Positions 17,982 to 27,271 are shown, counted from the stretch's first letter. The stretch is DNA of 64,000 nt from Sinosporangium siamense (GCF_016863435.1 NZ_BOOW01000016.1:33790-97789); one strand, 5' to 3'. Made by a program: numbers and translations. The notes: generated by a model from the sequence alone, not told the origin.

Positions 17982-18983
17982 GTGCGGACGCTGGCGGAAC
18001 TTGAGGAGCGGCTCGCCCGCCCCACCGAGGGGCTCGTCCAAGACCTGAGTGAGCTCGACGGCGACATCCTGGTGCTCGGCGCGGGCGGCAAACTGGGGCC
18101 GAGCCTCGTGCGGCTGGCCCTCAACGCCACCAAGAGCCGGGTGATCGCGGTGTCCCGATTCTCCGAGCCGGGCCTGGCCGAGTCCCTGGAGGCCGACGGA
18201 GCCGTGGTCGTCTCCGCCGACGTCGCCGACGAGGCCGCGCTGAAGGACCTGCCCGATGCGCCCAACGTGGTCTTCCTCGTAGGCGCGAAGTTCGGCACGC
18301 AGGGGCGCGAGCACGCCACGTGGTTCACCAACGCATACCTGCCGGGCCGGGTGGCCGACAGATATCGCGACAGCCGGATCGCGGCCCTGTCGACCGGCAA
18401 CGTCTACCCTCTTGTGCCCGTCACGAGCGGCGGCTCCACCGAGGACGACCCCACCGGTCCCGTCGGCGATTATGCGATGAGCTGCCTCGGCAGGGAGCGA
18501 GTGCTCTCCCACTTCGCCGAGAAGTACGGCACACGCCTCGCGCTCATCCGGCTGAACTACGCGGTGGAGCTCCGCTACGGGGTGCTCGTCGACCTGGCCC
18601 AGAAGATCATCGCCGATGAGCCGATCGACCTGTCGACCGGCCAGGTCAATGTGGTGTGGCAGGGCTACGCCAACGAGGTCACCCTGCGGTCGCTCCTGCT
18701 CGCCGAGGCTCCGCCGTACGTGCTGAACGTCACCGGCCCCGAGCTGCTCTCGGTGCGGCAGGCGGCGCTGGCGCTTGGCGAGGCCCTCGGCAAGGAGCCC
18801 CGCCTCATCGGCGAGGAGGCGCCGACCGCGCTGCTGTCCAACGCCTCGCGGTGCCACCGTACGTTCGGCTATCCGCAGATCACACCCGCCGAGCTGATCG
18901 AGCACACCGCGGCCTGGGTGGCCGGCGGCGGCGCGCTGCTCGGCAAGCCGACCAAGTTCGAGCGCCGCGATGGCCGTTTCTGA
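17982..18983 (+). CDS. NAD-dependent epimerase/dehydratase family protein
   Basis: About 333 residues with a Rossmann fold; the dinucleotide motif is VLGAGGKLG near residue 34. In the place of the usual catalytic Tyr-x3-Lys the sequence reads YAMSC, so the Lys is replaced by Cys and the chemistry may be unusual. The start is GTG 17982, with GGAGG four bases upstream; ATG 17967 lies before that site. It overlaps or abuts the DHDPS-like gene and forms the first gene behind operator copy 1. Likely role: one step in breakdown of a sugar or sugar acid, with the lyase next door. Confidence 0.85.
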   Translation: MRTLAELEERLARPTEGLVQDLSELDGDILVLGAGGKLGPSLVRLALNATKSRVIAVSRFSEPGLAESLEADGAVVVSADVADEAALKDLPDAPNVVFLVGAKFGTQGREHATWFTNAYLPGRVADRYRDSRIAALSTGNVYPLVPVTSGGSTEDDPTGPVGDYAMSCLGRERVLSHFAEKYGTRLALIRLNYAVELRYGVLVDLAQKIIADEPIDLSTGQVNVVWQGYANEVTLRSLLLAEAPPYVLNVTGPELLSVRQAALALGEALGKEPRLIGEEAPTALLSNASRCHRTFGYPQITPAELIEHTAAWVAGGGALLGKPTKFERRDGRF

Positions 18984-19005
18984 TGTCGAAGAAGGGGGGA
19001 CTCAC

Positions 19006-20061
19006 GTGCTGAGCCCCGACGTCGCCGAGACGGTCTCCGCCCGCGACCTGTTCCGGCGCGGCCTGGTGATCCCGGCCCACCCGCTCGCCCTCACCGCCGA
19101 CCGGCGGCTCGACGAGCGGCGGCAGCGGGCCCTGACGCGCTATTACGTGGAGGCGGGTGCCGGCGGGCTGGCGGTGGGGGTGCACACCACCCAGTTCGCC
19201 ATCCACGGCACCGCTCTGCTGGCCCCCGTGCTCGAGCTCGCCGCCACCACGGCGGCGGAGGCGTCACGGGACGTCGTGCTGGTGGCGGGTGTGGTGGGGC
19301 CGACAGCGCAGGCCGTGGCCGAGGCCGAGCTGGCGGCCTCCCTCGGTTATCACATGGTGCTGCTGACCCCCCACCCGGACCCTTCCGAGGACGCGCTCAT
19401 CGAGCGGGCCCGCGCCGTCGGCGCGGTGCTTCCGGTGATCGGCTTCTACATGCAGTCGGCGGTCGGCGGGCGCCCCCTGTCACGCGACTTCTGGACCAGG
19501 TTCGCCTCTGTCGAGTCGGTCGTGGGCATCAAGGTCGCCCCGTTCGACCGCTATCGCACCCTGGACGTGCTTCACGGCGTGTGCCGGGCGGGCCGCGAAG
19601 GCGACCTCGCGCTCTACACCGGCAACGACGACCACATCCTGGCCGACCTCATCGCCCCCCACCGCGTAGTCGTGGACGGGCGCCAGGTCGAGGTGGAGTT
19701 CGTCGGCGGGCTGCTCGGCCAGTGGGCGGTCTGGGTGCGCCGCGCCGTCGACCTGCTGGAGGAGGCCGGCCGCGCCCGGGCCGGCGACGCCGCCGCCGTG
19801 CGCCGCCTGCTCACCCTCGACGGCCACCTCACCGACGCCAACGCCGCCATCTTCGACGTCGCCCACGGCTTCCACGGCTGCATCCCCGGCATTCACGAGA
19901 TACTCCGCCGCCAAGGCCTCCTGGCCGGCAACTGGTGCCTCGACCCCGCCGAGACCCTGTCCACCGGCCAGCTCAAGGAGATCGACCGCATTTGGGCCGC
20001 CTACCCCTGGCTACGCGACGACGACTTCGTCGCCGAGGGCCTCGACCGGTGGCTCTCCTGA
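19006..20061 (+). CDS. dihydrodipicolinate synthase/N-acetylneuraminate lyase family protein
   Basis: 351 residues, a class I aldolase TIM barrel. The Schiff-base Lys is in VGIKVAPF; the Tyr of the proton relay is in IGFYMQSAVGG. Family members cleave or form 2-oxo acids. The C-terminal quarter (FDVAHGFHGCIPGIHEILRRQG) is seen in catabolic members rather than DapA. GTG 19006 follows GGGGGGA; an in-frame ATG at 18970 overlaps the epimerase gene. Second gene of the operon behind operator copy 1. It may take the product of the epimerase. Confidence 0.87.
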   Translation: MLSPDVAETVSARDLFRRGLVIPAHPLALTADRRLDERRQRALTRYYVEAGAGGLAVGVHTTQFAIHGTALLAPVLELAATTAAEASRDVVLVAGVVGPTAQAVAEAELAASLGYHMVLLTPHPDPSEDALIERARAVGAVLPVIGFYMQSAVGGRPLSRDFWTRFASVESVVGIKVAPFDRYRTLDVLHGVCRAGREGDLALYTGNDDHILADLIAPHRVVVDGRQVEVEFVGGLLGQWAVWVRRAVDLLEEAGRARAGDAAAVRRLLTLDGHLTDANAAIFDVAHGFHGCIPGIHEILRRQGLLAGNWCLDPAETLSTGQLKEIDRIWAAYPWLRDDDFVAEGLDRWLS

Positions 20062-20128
20062 CCCACGGGGAGGTCCCCCCCAGGCGCCGGCGGACGGACG
20101 GGGGACCCCCCCTCCTGGCATGCGAAGA

Positions 20129-20162
20129 CACACGACATGGGCGGGGTACGGCGGAAGCCCGG
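20129..20162 (+). repeat. 34-base direct repeat, copy 1
   Basis: Begins CACACGACATGGGCGGGG and ends GGAAGCCCGG. Copy 2 is 189 bases downstream with a single C/T difference. Confidence 0.85.
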
Positions 20163-20289
20163 CGGGGGAATGCCGGGCGTGTGGCCGCCTGCCGCGCCTG
20201 CGCGGCGGTCGCCCGAGGGCAGCACTGGCCCGGCGGCCCCGGGCGCGGGGCGGGCCGGCTCGCGCCCGCGGCCTGGTCGGTCGACCGCT

Positions 20290-20320
20290 GTGGGCCGGAC
20301 ACTGTGCTGTGTCCGCCCAC
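20290..20320. terminator. strong hairpin, probable bidirectional terminator
   Basis: GTGGGCCGGACAC and GTGTCCGCCCAC pair with one bulged base around the loop TGTGCT. It lies between convergent genes, and its right arm runs into repeat copy 2. Confidence 0.65.
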
Positions 20321-20351
20321 ACGACATGGGTGGGGTACGGCGGAAGCCCGG
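20318..20351 (+). repeat. 34-base direct repeat, copy 2
   Basis: Begins CACACGACATGGGTGGGG and ends GGAAGCCCGG. Differs from copy 1 at one base. Confidence 0.85.
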
Positions 20352-20387
20352 TGTGCTCCTGCGGGGACATGCCCGGGTGAGGCCGGG

Positions 20388-21593
20388 CTACAGCGTGAGG
20401 CGGTAGAGCGTCAAGGGCCTGCCGCTGGTGCCGCTCGTGAGGTTGCCCATGCGTTCGGCCAGGCCGGCGAGTTCGAGGCGGTGGAGCATACGCCGGGCCG
20501 TGCGCTGCTGGACCGCGAGACGTTCGGCGATCTCCTTCGTGGTGAGGGGTTCGCCGCCCGCCGCGGCGCGGGCTTCGAGGAGCTTGGCCAGGGTCGGCAC
20601 CGACAGGCCGACGCGGCGGGCGATGACGGAGAGGTTCTGTTCGCCGGGTGGCGAAGTGGTGACCGAATCGAGCACGATCTCGGTGTCGGCGCGCAGCGAC
20701 AACACGGCGGCGACGTCGCCGATGCGGCGGGCGCGGCCGAGGGCGCGCCGGGCGAGGCTTTCGGCCTCGGCGGAGCTGCGTCCGAGGCCGAAGCCCACGC
20801 GCACGGTCTTGTTGTGGCAGGCGAGGCGGGCCAGCATGGGCAACCCGGAGAAGCCGCCGGTGGCGTCGTGCAGGGGCCCGCGGGTGGTGACCAGCAGGTA
20901 GGTGCCGCCGCGGAACGCGGCGAGGGTGCCGCCGAGCGCGGTGGCCTCGCGCAGCAGCCCTTCGTCGTTTTCGACCTCGATGAGCCCGAGCGCGATCTGG
21001 GCGTCCTCCTGGACCTGTCCTTTGGCGGTCAGCAGGAGCTGGCGGAGCGCGACGCGCACGGAGTGCACGGACGGCGCGAGCCGCAGCACGTGCCGTTCGC
21101 CGCGCAGCGCCTCGTGCACCGACGACAGGCACGTCACGGCGGGGTGTTCGGGGCCGCGCCGGTGGAAGGCGATGGCGTTCTTGGACGTCATCTCCGCCCG
21201 ATAGGGCAGAATGCGCACGTTGTCGGTCGGCAGCCCGGCCTCGGTGAAAGTGGCGGTGACGTCGGCCGCGGCGAGGGTGTCGATGGACAGCGTGGTGACG
21301 TCGTGCCCTTCGTGCTGGAGCCGCACGAGGGCACTGAGCAGGGTCGCGCCGGAATAGTCGACGAAGGCCGCGGGGCGGGTGAGCGCGTCGGCGTCGCGGG
21401 CGAGCATGTACGGCACGATGCCGGTGAAGAGCCACCCTTCGACGGAGGCGGCGTGGGCCTCCACGATGGCAGGGGCCTGCGACTCATGGTCGTAGTCGAG
21501 GCGCAGCGCGCTGACCCCCGGCTGCTCCTCGCAGATCCCCGCGACGTCGTCGACCAGATCGTGGGGGCCGACGACACCGATGACGATTCCCAC
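20388..21593 (-). CDS. PucR/PrpR-like transcriptional regulator with C-terminal winged helix
   Basis: About 401 residues. The first ~190 resemble a receptor domain of the PrpR type (VGIVIGVVGPHDLV). The middle (~220-310) is like a GGDEF-derived domain (GTYLLVTTRG ... VRVGFGLGRSSAEAESLARRAL). The last ~60 hold a winged HTH (LTTKEIAERLAVQQRTARRMLHR). GTG 21593 is preceded by GAGGGAG; the longer frame to 21659 would read through the operator at 21614-21631. The gene is divergent from the aminotransferase gene and shares that operator, so autoregulation and control of the neighbours are likely. The ligand is unknown. Confidence 0.8.
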   Translation of the reverse strand: MGIVIGVVGPHDLVDDVAGICEEQPGVSALRLDYDHESQAPAIVEAHAASVEGWLFTGIVPYMLARDADALTRPAAFVDYSGATLLSALVRLQHEGHDVTTLSIDTLAAADVTATFTEAGLPTDNVRILPYRAEMTSKNAIAFHRRGPEHPAVTCLSSVHEALRGERHVLRLAPSVHSVRVALRQLLLTAKGQVQEDAQIALGLIEVENDEGLLREATALGGTLAAFRGGTYLLVTTRGPLHDATGGFSGLPMLARLACHNKTVRVGFGLGRSSAEAESLARRALGRARRIGDVAAVLSLRADTEIVLDSVTTSPPGEQNLSVIARRVGLSVPTLAKLLEARAAAGGEPLTTKEIAERLAVQQRTARRMLHRLELAGLAERMGNLTSGTSGRPLTLYRLTL

Positions 21594-21613
21594 CCGCGTC
21601 TCCCTCGCAAATA

Positions 21614-21631
21614 TTACGGTCAAGACCGAAA
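21614..21631. promoter_or_regulatory. operator copy 2
   Basis: TTACGGTCAAGACCGAAA: seven of eight arm positions pair. It lies in the divergent gap between the regulator gene (-) and the aminotransferase gene (+) and can control both. Same left half-site as copy 1. Confidence 0.72.
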
Positions 21632-21661
21632 GGGTAACCCGTGGTCCTGAGGTTTCCAAAC

Positions 21662-22795
21662 ATGGCTGAGCCGGACGGCCGTACCCTCGGCGACGAGGAG
21701 GTGGCGGCGGCCGAACGCGTCATCCGCTCCGGCATGCTCAACTCCGTCTGGGGTGTCGAGGCCAAAGCGCTCGAACGCGAGATGGCCGCGACATACGGCT
21801 CTCGTCACGCGATCTCCTGCAGCTCCGGCACGGCGGCCCTTCATCTGTCGGTCGTAGCCGCCGCGCCCGACCCCGGAGACGAGATCATCACCACACCAAT
21901 CACCGATTTCGGGACCGTGGCCCCCATCTTGTCGCAGAACGCGGTCCCTGTCTTCGCCGATGTGGATCCGGTGGACGGCAATCTTGATCCGGACGCCGTC
22001 GCCGCCCTCATCGGGCCGCGCACCAAGGCCATTCTGGCGGTTCACCTGTTCGGCGCCTCCGCCAGGATCGGCGAGCTCAGAGCCCTCGCCGACACCCATG
22101 GGCTGACGCTGATCGAGGACTGCGCGCAGGCGTGGCTTACCGAGACGCCCGGCGGCGCCCTGGCCGGCACGGTGGGGCAGGTGGGGACCTTCAGCCTCCA
22201 GCAGTGGAAGCACATTACCTGCGGCGACGGGGGCCTCGTCATCACCGACGACGACGAGCTGGCCAGGCGCATGAGGTTGTTCGCGGACAAGGGGTGGGAC
22301 CGCGCGGCGGGCCGCTCACACGCGGCCTTCGGCCTCAACTACCGCATGACCGAATTGCAGGCCGCCGTGGCGCGGGCCCAGTTCGCCAAGCTCCACGGCG
22401 TGGTGGCGGCGCGGCGGCGCACCGCCGGGCTCCTCACCAAGGCGCTCGCCGGGCTGCCGGGGGTGCTGCTCCCGAATGCCGAAGGGCACGCGTGGTGGCT
22501 CTATCCGCTGGTCCTGCCCGGCGGCGGGGCCCCGGCGCTGGCCGAGCGGCTGCGGGCGGCGGGCGTGCCGGCGCGGGCGGGCTATCTCGCCGAGCCGCTC
22601 AACCACGCGCCCGTATTGCGGCACGGGCCCGTCTACGGGACCTCGCGTTTCCCGCTCACAGAGGAGCCTGCGGCATGCCCCGAGGCGGAGCGGATGGTGG
22701 CGGAGACACTGCTCATCGTCGACTGGAACGAGAACTACACCGACGACCACGTCTCCACGGTGGCCGCCGCCCTGTGGGAGGCCCTCGGCGCGTGA
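21662..22795 (+). CDS. DegT/DnrJ/EryC1/StrS aminotransferase family protein
   Basis: About 377 residues, a PLP fold type I sugar aminotransferase. SSGTAALHL binds the PLP phosphate, LIEDCAQAW carries the Asp that contacts the pyridine nitrogen, and the Schiff-base Lys is in SLQQWKHITCGDGG. Such enzymes aminate keto-sugars or act as sugar dehydratases. ATG 21662 has GAGG eight bases upstream; GTG 21641 is also in frame but sits almost on operator copy 2. Near the C-terminus the sequence is complete. With the epimerase, lyase and regulator it forms one likely catabolic unit. Confidence 0.85.
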   Translation: MAEPDGRTLGDEEVAAAERVIRSGMLNSVWGVEAKALEREMAATYGSRHAISCSSGTAALHLSVVAAAPDPGDEIITTPITDFGTVAPILSQNAVPVFADVDPVDGNLDPDAVAALIGPRTKAILAVHLFGASARIGELRALADTHGLTLIEDCAQAWLTETPGGALAGTVGQVGTFSLQQWKHITCGDGGLVITDDDELARRMRLFADKGWDRAAGRSHAAFGLNYRMTELQAAVARAQFAKLHGVVAARRRTAGLLTKALAGLPGVLLPNAEGHAWWLYPLVLPGGGAPALAERLRAAGVPARAGYLAEPLNHAPVLRHGPVYGTSRFPLTEEPAACPEAERMVAETLLIVDWNENYTDDHVSTVAAALWEALGA

Positions 22796-22874
22796 TGATC
22801 ACGAGGTTCCAGCGGTATCTCGTCATGAGCCTCGCGACGAGCGGGCTCAAGCAGCGCCGGTTATCCTGGCCCGC

Positions 22875-23345
22875 GTGCCCAAAGTGCTGATCACCGGGAT
22901 GTCCGGCACCGGCAAGTCGACCACGCTTCAGCGGCTCGGCGCACGCGGCCACCGCACGGTGGACACCGACTACGACGGGTGGAGCCACTGGGTGACCCTC
23001 CCGGACGGCACCTCGGACTGGGTGTGGCGGGAGGACGCCATCGCCGAGCTGCTGGCCGGGCACACCCAGGGCACACTCTTCGTGGCCGGCTGCAAATCGA
23101 ACCAGTGGAAGTTCTATCCCCGGTTCGATCACGTGGTGCTGCTGAGCGCGCCCGTCGAGGTGATGCGCGCCCGCATCTCCTCCCGCACCGGCAACGACTT
23201 CGGCAAGTCGACGTCGGAGTGGGAGCAGATCGTGCGCGATCACGCGGAGATCGAACCTCTGCTGCGCGAATCGGCCACCGTCGAGATCGACACCTCCATG
23301 CCACTGGACGAGGTGGTACACACCCTCGAAGCACTGGGAGCGTGA
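22875..23345 (+). CDS. P-loop kinase-like ATP-binding protein
   Basis: 156 residues with Walker A GMSGTGKST at the very start, followed by TVDTDYDGWSHW, which places an Asp pair after strand 2 as in small-molecule kinases, and a lid with RISSRTGNDFGKS. It resembles the AAA_18/shikimate-kinase-like proteins that phosphorylate small metabolites or nucleotides. GTG 22875 is 79 bases after the aminotransferase stop, so cotranscription is possible. Substrate unknown. Confidence 0.8.
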   Translation: MPKVLITGMSGTGKSTTLQRLGARGHRTVDTDYDGWSHWVTLPDGTSDWVWREDAIAELLAGHTQGTLFVAGCKSNQWKFYPRFDHVVLLSAPVEVMRARISSRTGNDFGKSTSEWEQIVRDHAEIEPLLRESATVEIDTSMPLDEVVHTLEALGA

Positions 23346-24061
23346 ACATTTTCCGGGCACTTCCGTGTTGATCATTTAACCCGGGACCGCATTCACGCTG
23401 ACCTGCTATGAAACGATCCAGATCGCCCAAGAGCGGCCTCCTCGGCAAAACCGCCCCCCGCGCCTACTGGCTCAACGCCGGCTTCGCCAAGGGCAGCCCC
23501 TCCGCGTGCAACACGTGGAAGGCACCTAAGTCCAAGGTCGCCTGCCACGCCACCGCCGCCATGGCCCGGCCGGAGCCTCGATGAGGTCGCGTCGCACCTC
23601 GACCGCGAGTGGCTCGTTACGAACGGAGTCCTTCCCGCCCACCTGGTCACGCGCAACCGGCGCGTCGCTGATCACAACCGCCTTCGGCTATTGCCAGTGA
23701 CGCAAAACGCGTCACCGGATGCTTCCCGGAAAGAGCCAAGTAGTCACCCCTCCTCACCTCCGGACCAAAATCGAGGAGAAGGTGCTTGACGAGCAGTGTG
23801 CATGTCTCGTCGATCGGCGGGACGACGACCTCCGGCAGGTGTCTCTGCTGAATCGCACCAAGTCACCTCGACCTGAACAAGCTGTGCATCCAACTCCGGA
23901 AACACAATCAGACGCCACTGCGCCACGTGCAGCAGGAGGTTCGGTGGGATGCGAACGCGGGTTTCTATGTGTGTGCCGCGTGTGAGACGCATCTTTCTGA
24001 AGGGAGGCGTCGGCGCGGGTGAAGGAGGAAGCTGGGTGTTGAGCAGGGTGGCGGACGGGAG
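23346..24061. other. gene-poor, decayed region
   Basis: About 716 bases without an intact gene. Plus-strand frames at 23408-23584 (58 codons, with AYWLNAGFAKGSPSACNTW) and at 23852-24022 have the GC3 bias of real genes but no start or a very short length. I could not name either. Base composition falls toward the right end, where the AT-richer frame at 24062-24442 begins. Confidence 0.45.
23852..24022 (+). pseudogene. 57-codon gene remnant with Cys-x2-Cys
   Basis: A plus-strand frame opens after a TGA and reads HLDLNKLCIQLRKHNQTP, then WDANAGFYVCAACETHL, then a stop. Third positions are strongly G/C, and FYVCAAC looks like a small zinc-binding end. There is no ATG, GTG or TTG at its beginning, so it is probably the 3' end of a lost gene. 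Family not recognised. Confidence 0.35.
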
Positions 24062-24442
24062 CTACTGGTCGATGGGTGCCCGCTGGGTGGGTGGCCTATT
24101 CAACATGCGGCCGGACAGTTGCAGGACACTTAGCTCCTCCATGAGGATGCGGAGGTAACGCTGTGCGAGCTTCTTATGCCGCCTTCGCCGTAGAGGGTTT
24201 TTCGAGCGAATCACTCTGTCGCTTAGCACAGAGAAGTCCCTTTCTGTGTGCCAAGGTAGAACTCCGTGAGGAATATATGGTTCTAGTTTCCGAATGAGAC
24301 TGTCGATAAAATAGTCATCTTCACGGGTAAGGCGGTTTAGTCGCCTGATCCGAATTTTCGCAACTTGAAGGCAATCACTTCCGCATTGAGGCTCAGTCCG
24401 TGGGGGTGGAGCGTCTCTGTTTTCCGTTTGCTGGCGCAGGGC
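24062..24442 (-). pseudogene. AT-richer open frame with no start codon
   Basis: 126 codons are open on the minus strand directly after the TGA of the small membrane protein gene and in the same frame. The readable part (RLNRLTREDDYFIDSLIRKL, later HKKLAQRYLRILMEELSV) looks like a basic helical protein. No ATG, GTG or TTG occurs in the first ~60 codons. A GTG that overlaps the TGA (GTGA) opens a different frame that dies after 17 codons. A frameshift in a coupled gene, a CTG start, or decay would explain this. Base composition is clearly lower in GC than the neighbours. Function unknown. Confidence 0.4.
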
Positions 24443-24643
24443 TCACCAGGCGACGATGGAAGAGATCGCGGCAGCGCCTGCGGAGATGAGGGCGCTGATG
24501 CCTGCTGCATCAAGGCCAAAGATTACATCCGCGCCGCCGAAGCTAGCGGCGATGTTCACGAACAGGACTCCAGCGGATACGAGAAACATCAGGGCTGCGA
24601 ACAGCAGAAGTGTTGTTGCCCATGACAAGCGGTTCTCGCGCAT
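24443..24643 (-). CDS. small two-helix membrane protein
   Basis: 66 residues with two predicted membrane helices (TTLLLFAALMFLVSAGVLFV and the C-terminal ISALISAGAAAISSIVAW). ATG 24643 is preceded by GAGGACGCCTC; a start further upstream (24673) is less likely. It looks like a short envelope protein of a kind often attached to mobile or strain-specific loci. Its stop overlaps a possible start (GTGA) of the frame downstream. Confidence 0.5.
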   Translation of the reverse strand: MRENRLSWATTLLLFAALMFLVSAGVLFVNIAASFGGADVIFGLDAAGISALISAGAAAISSIVAW

Positions 24644-25072
24644 GAGGCGTCCTCGTTGGAAGGCGGGCCACATACCTATCAGGATAGACGTCTGGGGGTT
24701 TCAGTAAATGGAACTGTGCGGCATTTTTCCCGGTAAAGGCGGTGGCCGTGCCATCCGAGCGTGATTCAGACCAGGCACAGGAACCCAAAGCTAAGACGAG
24801 CCGCAGCCGGCATCGATTCCGAGGTGTCACTCGAGTAGCTCCCGCCCCCCAATTCTGTGGCGGGTTGAGGGGTGCGCCTGCTCCGCACGTCCCATCCACG
24901 TGCGTCGAACCCGTGCGGCCTGGCCTGCGCGCCTCCCGTGGATCTCACACGCCTCGTCTTATGAGAAATCGGGTGTGGGGTTGTTCAAGCCATGCCTGAT
25001 CGATCTCCCGCCCCACCATGCGGCCGACGAGAACGAGGCCGGGCGGGGTGGCATCCTATGAAGTCACCGCTC
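24644..25072. other. intergenic region, no clear gene
   Basis: 429 bases between the small membrane protein gene and the DHDPS-like gene. A short minus-strand frame near 24960-25050 (GLVLVGRMVGREIDQAW) has coding-like bias but no supporting start; I treat it as a possible relic. Confidence 0.4.
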
Positions 25073-25969
25073 CTATGGGAGGAGCCCGATAAGGGAATCC
25101 CGCTCCTCCTCCGGCAATGACGGCCTGTACGGATCGAAGGCGTGCGATCCGGGGACGCGACCCTCTGCGTGGGCCAGCCACAGCATGCGTTGCACATAGC
25201 CCTCCATGGGCTCGGTGAACGTCGCCGCCGCCAGGCGGTCCAAGCGTGCCGACGCTCGCGCGAAGGCCCGCAGGTCCGGCCCGGCGAATGTCCTCATGAC
25301 CTCTGCCGTGTCCGCGACGCAGGCCGCCGCGATGCCGACCAGGGCGGCCTCGGCTCCCCAGAGCAGCGAGGGGCCGAACATTCGGTCCTCGCCGGTGATG
25401 GCCAGGCGGCCGGCCGCTCTGGTGTCGGCGATCGCCTCTTGGCACGCCATGGCGTCGGAGAGCAGGGCCGCCTTGAGGCCGGCCACTCCGGGGTGGGCGA
25501 GGAGTTTCCGCCGCACGTCGGGGGGACACGGCCGGGTGTACAGGTCGAACGCGATCACGGGCAGGCCCGCGGCTCGCCATACCGTGTCGTGTTCGGCGAG
25601 GCGGTCGCCCTCGGAGGGAAAGACCATCACCGCGCCGGCCCCGAGTTCCGCCGCCACCACGGCCTGCGCGGCGACGCTCTCCGGCTGTGCCGTACGGCGG
25701 GAGCCTCCGACACCGACGATCACAGGGACGCCGATGGCCACGGCTCGTTCGATCACTCCCGCGCGGACTTCGGGTGAGAGGTAGGGCCCCCGGCCGGTGT
25801 GGGCGAGTACGGCGAGGCCGTCGGCACCGTCCGCGACGAGGCTGCGGAAGTATGCCTCAGTGAGGTCGAGATCCACCTCGCCCGCTGCCGTCATGGGGGT
25901 CGCGGCGGCCGCGATCAGGGTGCCGCGCAGCCGGTCTGCCAGGAGCTGTGCCGAGGAATCCACCCTCAA
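25073..25969 (-). CDS. dihydrodipicolinate synthase family protein
   Basis: 298 residues, TIM-barrel class I aldolase. Schiff-base Lys in VAGLKAALL; the Tyr relay residue is in IAFDLYTRPCPP; the 2-oxo acid loop is AHTGRGPYL, where DapA has a GTTGE-like loop, so it is probably not the lysine-pathway enzyme. TTG 25969 or GTG 25963 are the possible starts. It is a single gene with no operator like those of the 18-22 kb locus. Substrate unknown. Confidence 0.83.
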   Translation of the reverse strand: MRVDSSAQLLADRLRGTLIAAAATPMTAAGEVDLDLTEAYFRSLVADGADGLAVLAHTGRGPYLSPEVRAGVIERAVAIGVPVIVGVGGSRRTAQPESVAAQAVVAAELGAGAVMVFPSEGDRLAEHDTVWRAAGLPVIAFDLYTRPCPPDVRRKLLAHPGVAGLKAALLSDAMACQEAIADTRAAGRLAITGEDRMFGPSLLWGAEAALVGIAAACVADTAEVMRTFAGPDLRAFARASARLDRLAAATFTEPMEGYVQRMLWLAHAEGRVPGSHAFDPYRPSLPEEERDSLIGLLP

Positions 25970-26090
25970 ACCCTATTTCAGGAAAACCGGAAATGGGCCT
26001 CGTGCCAACCAGGCGGCGTGATCGAGAGCACCGCGCCACCGCCCTAAACGCCTGCGCCAACTGCAAGGGGCTTGAACGGGCGCCGCGGGG

Positions 26091-27044
26091 TCAGTCAACC
26101 GTGATGACGAGCTTGCCCGGCGCGTTGCCCGCCGCCAGGTCGCCCACCGCAGTCGAGGCCTCCGCCAGAGAGTATGTGCGCCCAACGGCCGGCCGTACGC
26201 TCCCGGCCTCGATGAGGTCGCGCAGGGTGTCCAGGTCGGCGGTGCGGGTGAGCGCGATCGGCGCATCCAGGCGCTGGCGCGTGAACGGGGTGATCAGCCG
26301 GGCGGCCAGCATCCGGCCGATCACGCCGAACCACCGGCCGCCGCCCTCGCCGCCGACGAGGACAAGCCGGCCGCGCTCGGTGAGCAGCCCGCGCAGCAGG
26401 GCCAGCGGCCGGTTGCCCGCGATGTCGATGATCTGATCGTATGTCCCGGTGAGCGGCTCGCACGTGTAGTCGATGACGGCCTCGGCGCCCAGCGACCGCA
26501 CGAGGTCGGCCTTGGCTGTGCTGCACACGGCGGTGACGTGGGCGCCGCCGGCGACCGCGAGTTGCGTCGCGAAGCTGCCCACTCCGCCGCCGGCGCCGAT
26601 GACCAGCACACGTTCACCGGCGGCGACCTGTCCGACGGCCCGCAACGCGGTCACCCCTGACACGGGTACGGCAGCCGCTTCGGTGAAGCTCAGGTTGGCG
26701 GGCTTGCGGGCGAGCTTGCCCGGGCGGGCGAGCGCGAACTGTGCGTACGTGCCGGTCCCCGCGCCGTACACCTCGTCGCCGGGGCGAAACGCGGTCACGT
26801 TGGCACCGACGGACTCGACGACGCCGGCCACGTCCATGCCCGGCACGCGGTTGCGGGGTCTGCGCAGGCCGAAGCCCAGGCGGCCGATGAGCGGCAGCCC
26901 GGTCATGAGATGCCACACGCCGTAGTCGACGCCGGCCGCGTGCACCCGGATCAGGACATCGTCGGCGCCGGGCGCCGGGATCGGGACCTCACCGAGGCTC
27001 AGCGTGCGCGGCGGGCCGTACTCGTCCTGGACGATCGCTTTCAT
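26091..27044 (-). CDS. zinc-independent MDR oxidoreductase (quinone oxidoreductase-like)
   Basis: 317 residues. GroES-like N-terminal domain ([28 protein letters not shown]) and a Rossmann domain with [18 protein letters not shown]. The structural and catalytic zinc Cys residues of alcohol dehydrogenases are missing, as in QOR-type NADPH reductases. ATG 27044 overlaps the stop of the XRE gene (ATGA), so it is the last gene of a three-gene operon. It probably reduces an enone or quinone. Confidence 0.88.
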   Translation of the reverse strand: MKAIVQDEYGPPRTLSLGEVPIPAPGADDVLIRVHAAGVDYGVWHLMTGLPLIGRLGFGLRRPRNRVPGMDVAGVVESVGANVTAFRPGDEVYGAGTGTYAQFALARPGKLARKPANLSFTEAAAVPVSGVTALRAVGQVAAGERVLVIGAGGGVGSFATQLAVAGGAHVTAVCSTAKADLVRSLGAEAVIDYTCEPLTGTYDQIIDIAGNRPLALLRGLLTERGRLVLVGGEGGGRWFGVIGRMLAARLITPFTRQRLDAPIALTRTADLDTLRDLIEAGSVRPAVGRTYSLAEASTAVGDLAAGNAPGKLVITVD

Positions 27045-27271
27045 AAGGGGTCTCCTTCAATGTCGAGGTGCCGGAAGACGTCTTCGAGTCCGGCCCGGAA
27101 CATCCGGGTGATGCGGAACGCCGTCTCCAGCGAGGGGGAGTAGCGACCCTGTTCGGTCGCGATGATGGTCTGGCGGGTGACGCCGACCCGGTCGGCCAGC
27201 TCGGTCTGGGGCATCTCGTCGTGCGCGAACCGCAGGGCCCGGATCGCGTTGGTGACCTGCGTCGGCCTCAC
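27041..27271 (-). CDS. short XRE-family regulator
   Basis: 76 residues, essentially one HTH_3 domain ([32 protein letters not shown]). It belongs to the short Cro/CI-like regulators that are often paired with DUF2178-like membrane proteins. GTG 27271 overlaps the stop of that membrane gene by four bases, and its own stop overlaps the next ATG. It is the likely regulator of this operon; repeated TGTAAA elements near the promoter are possible sites. Confidence 0.88.
   Translation of the reverse strand: MRPTQVTNAIRALRFAHDEMPQTELADRVGVTRQTIIATEQGRYSPSLETAFRITRMFRAGLEDVFRHLDIEGDPL

Larger units (their letters stand above)
20062..20387. other. convergent intergenic region with repeats
   Basis: 326 very GC-rich bases between the lyase gene (+) and the regulator gene (-). 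It holds a 34-base direct repeat (20129-20162 and 20318-20351) and a strong hairpin (20290-20320). Open frames here follow base composition and match nothing I know. Confidence 0.6.
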
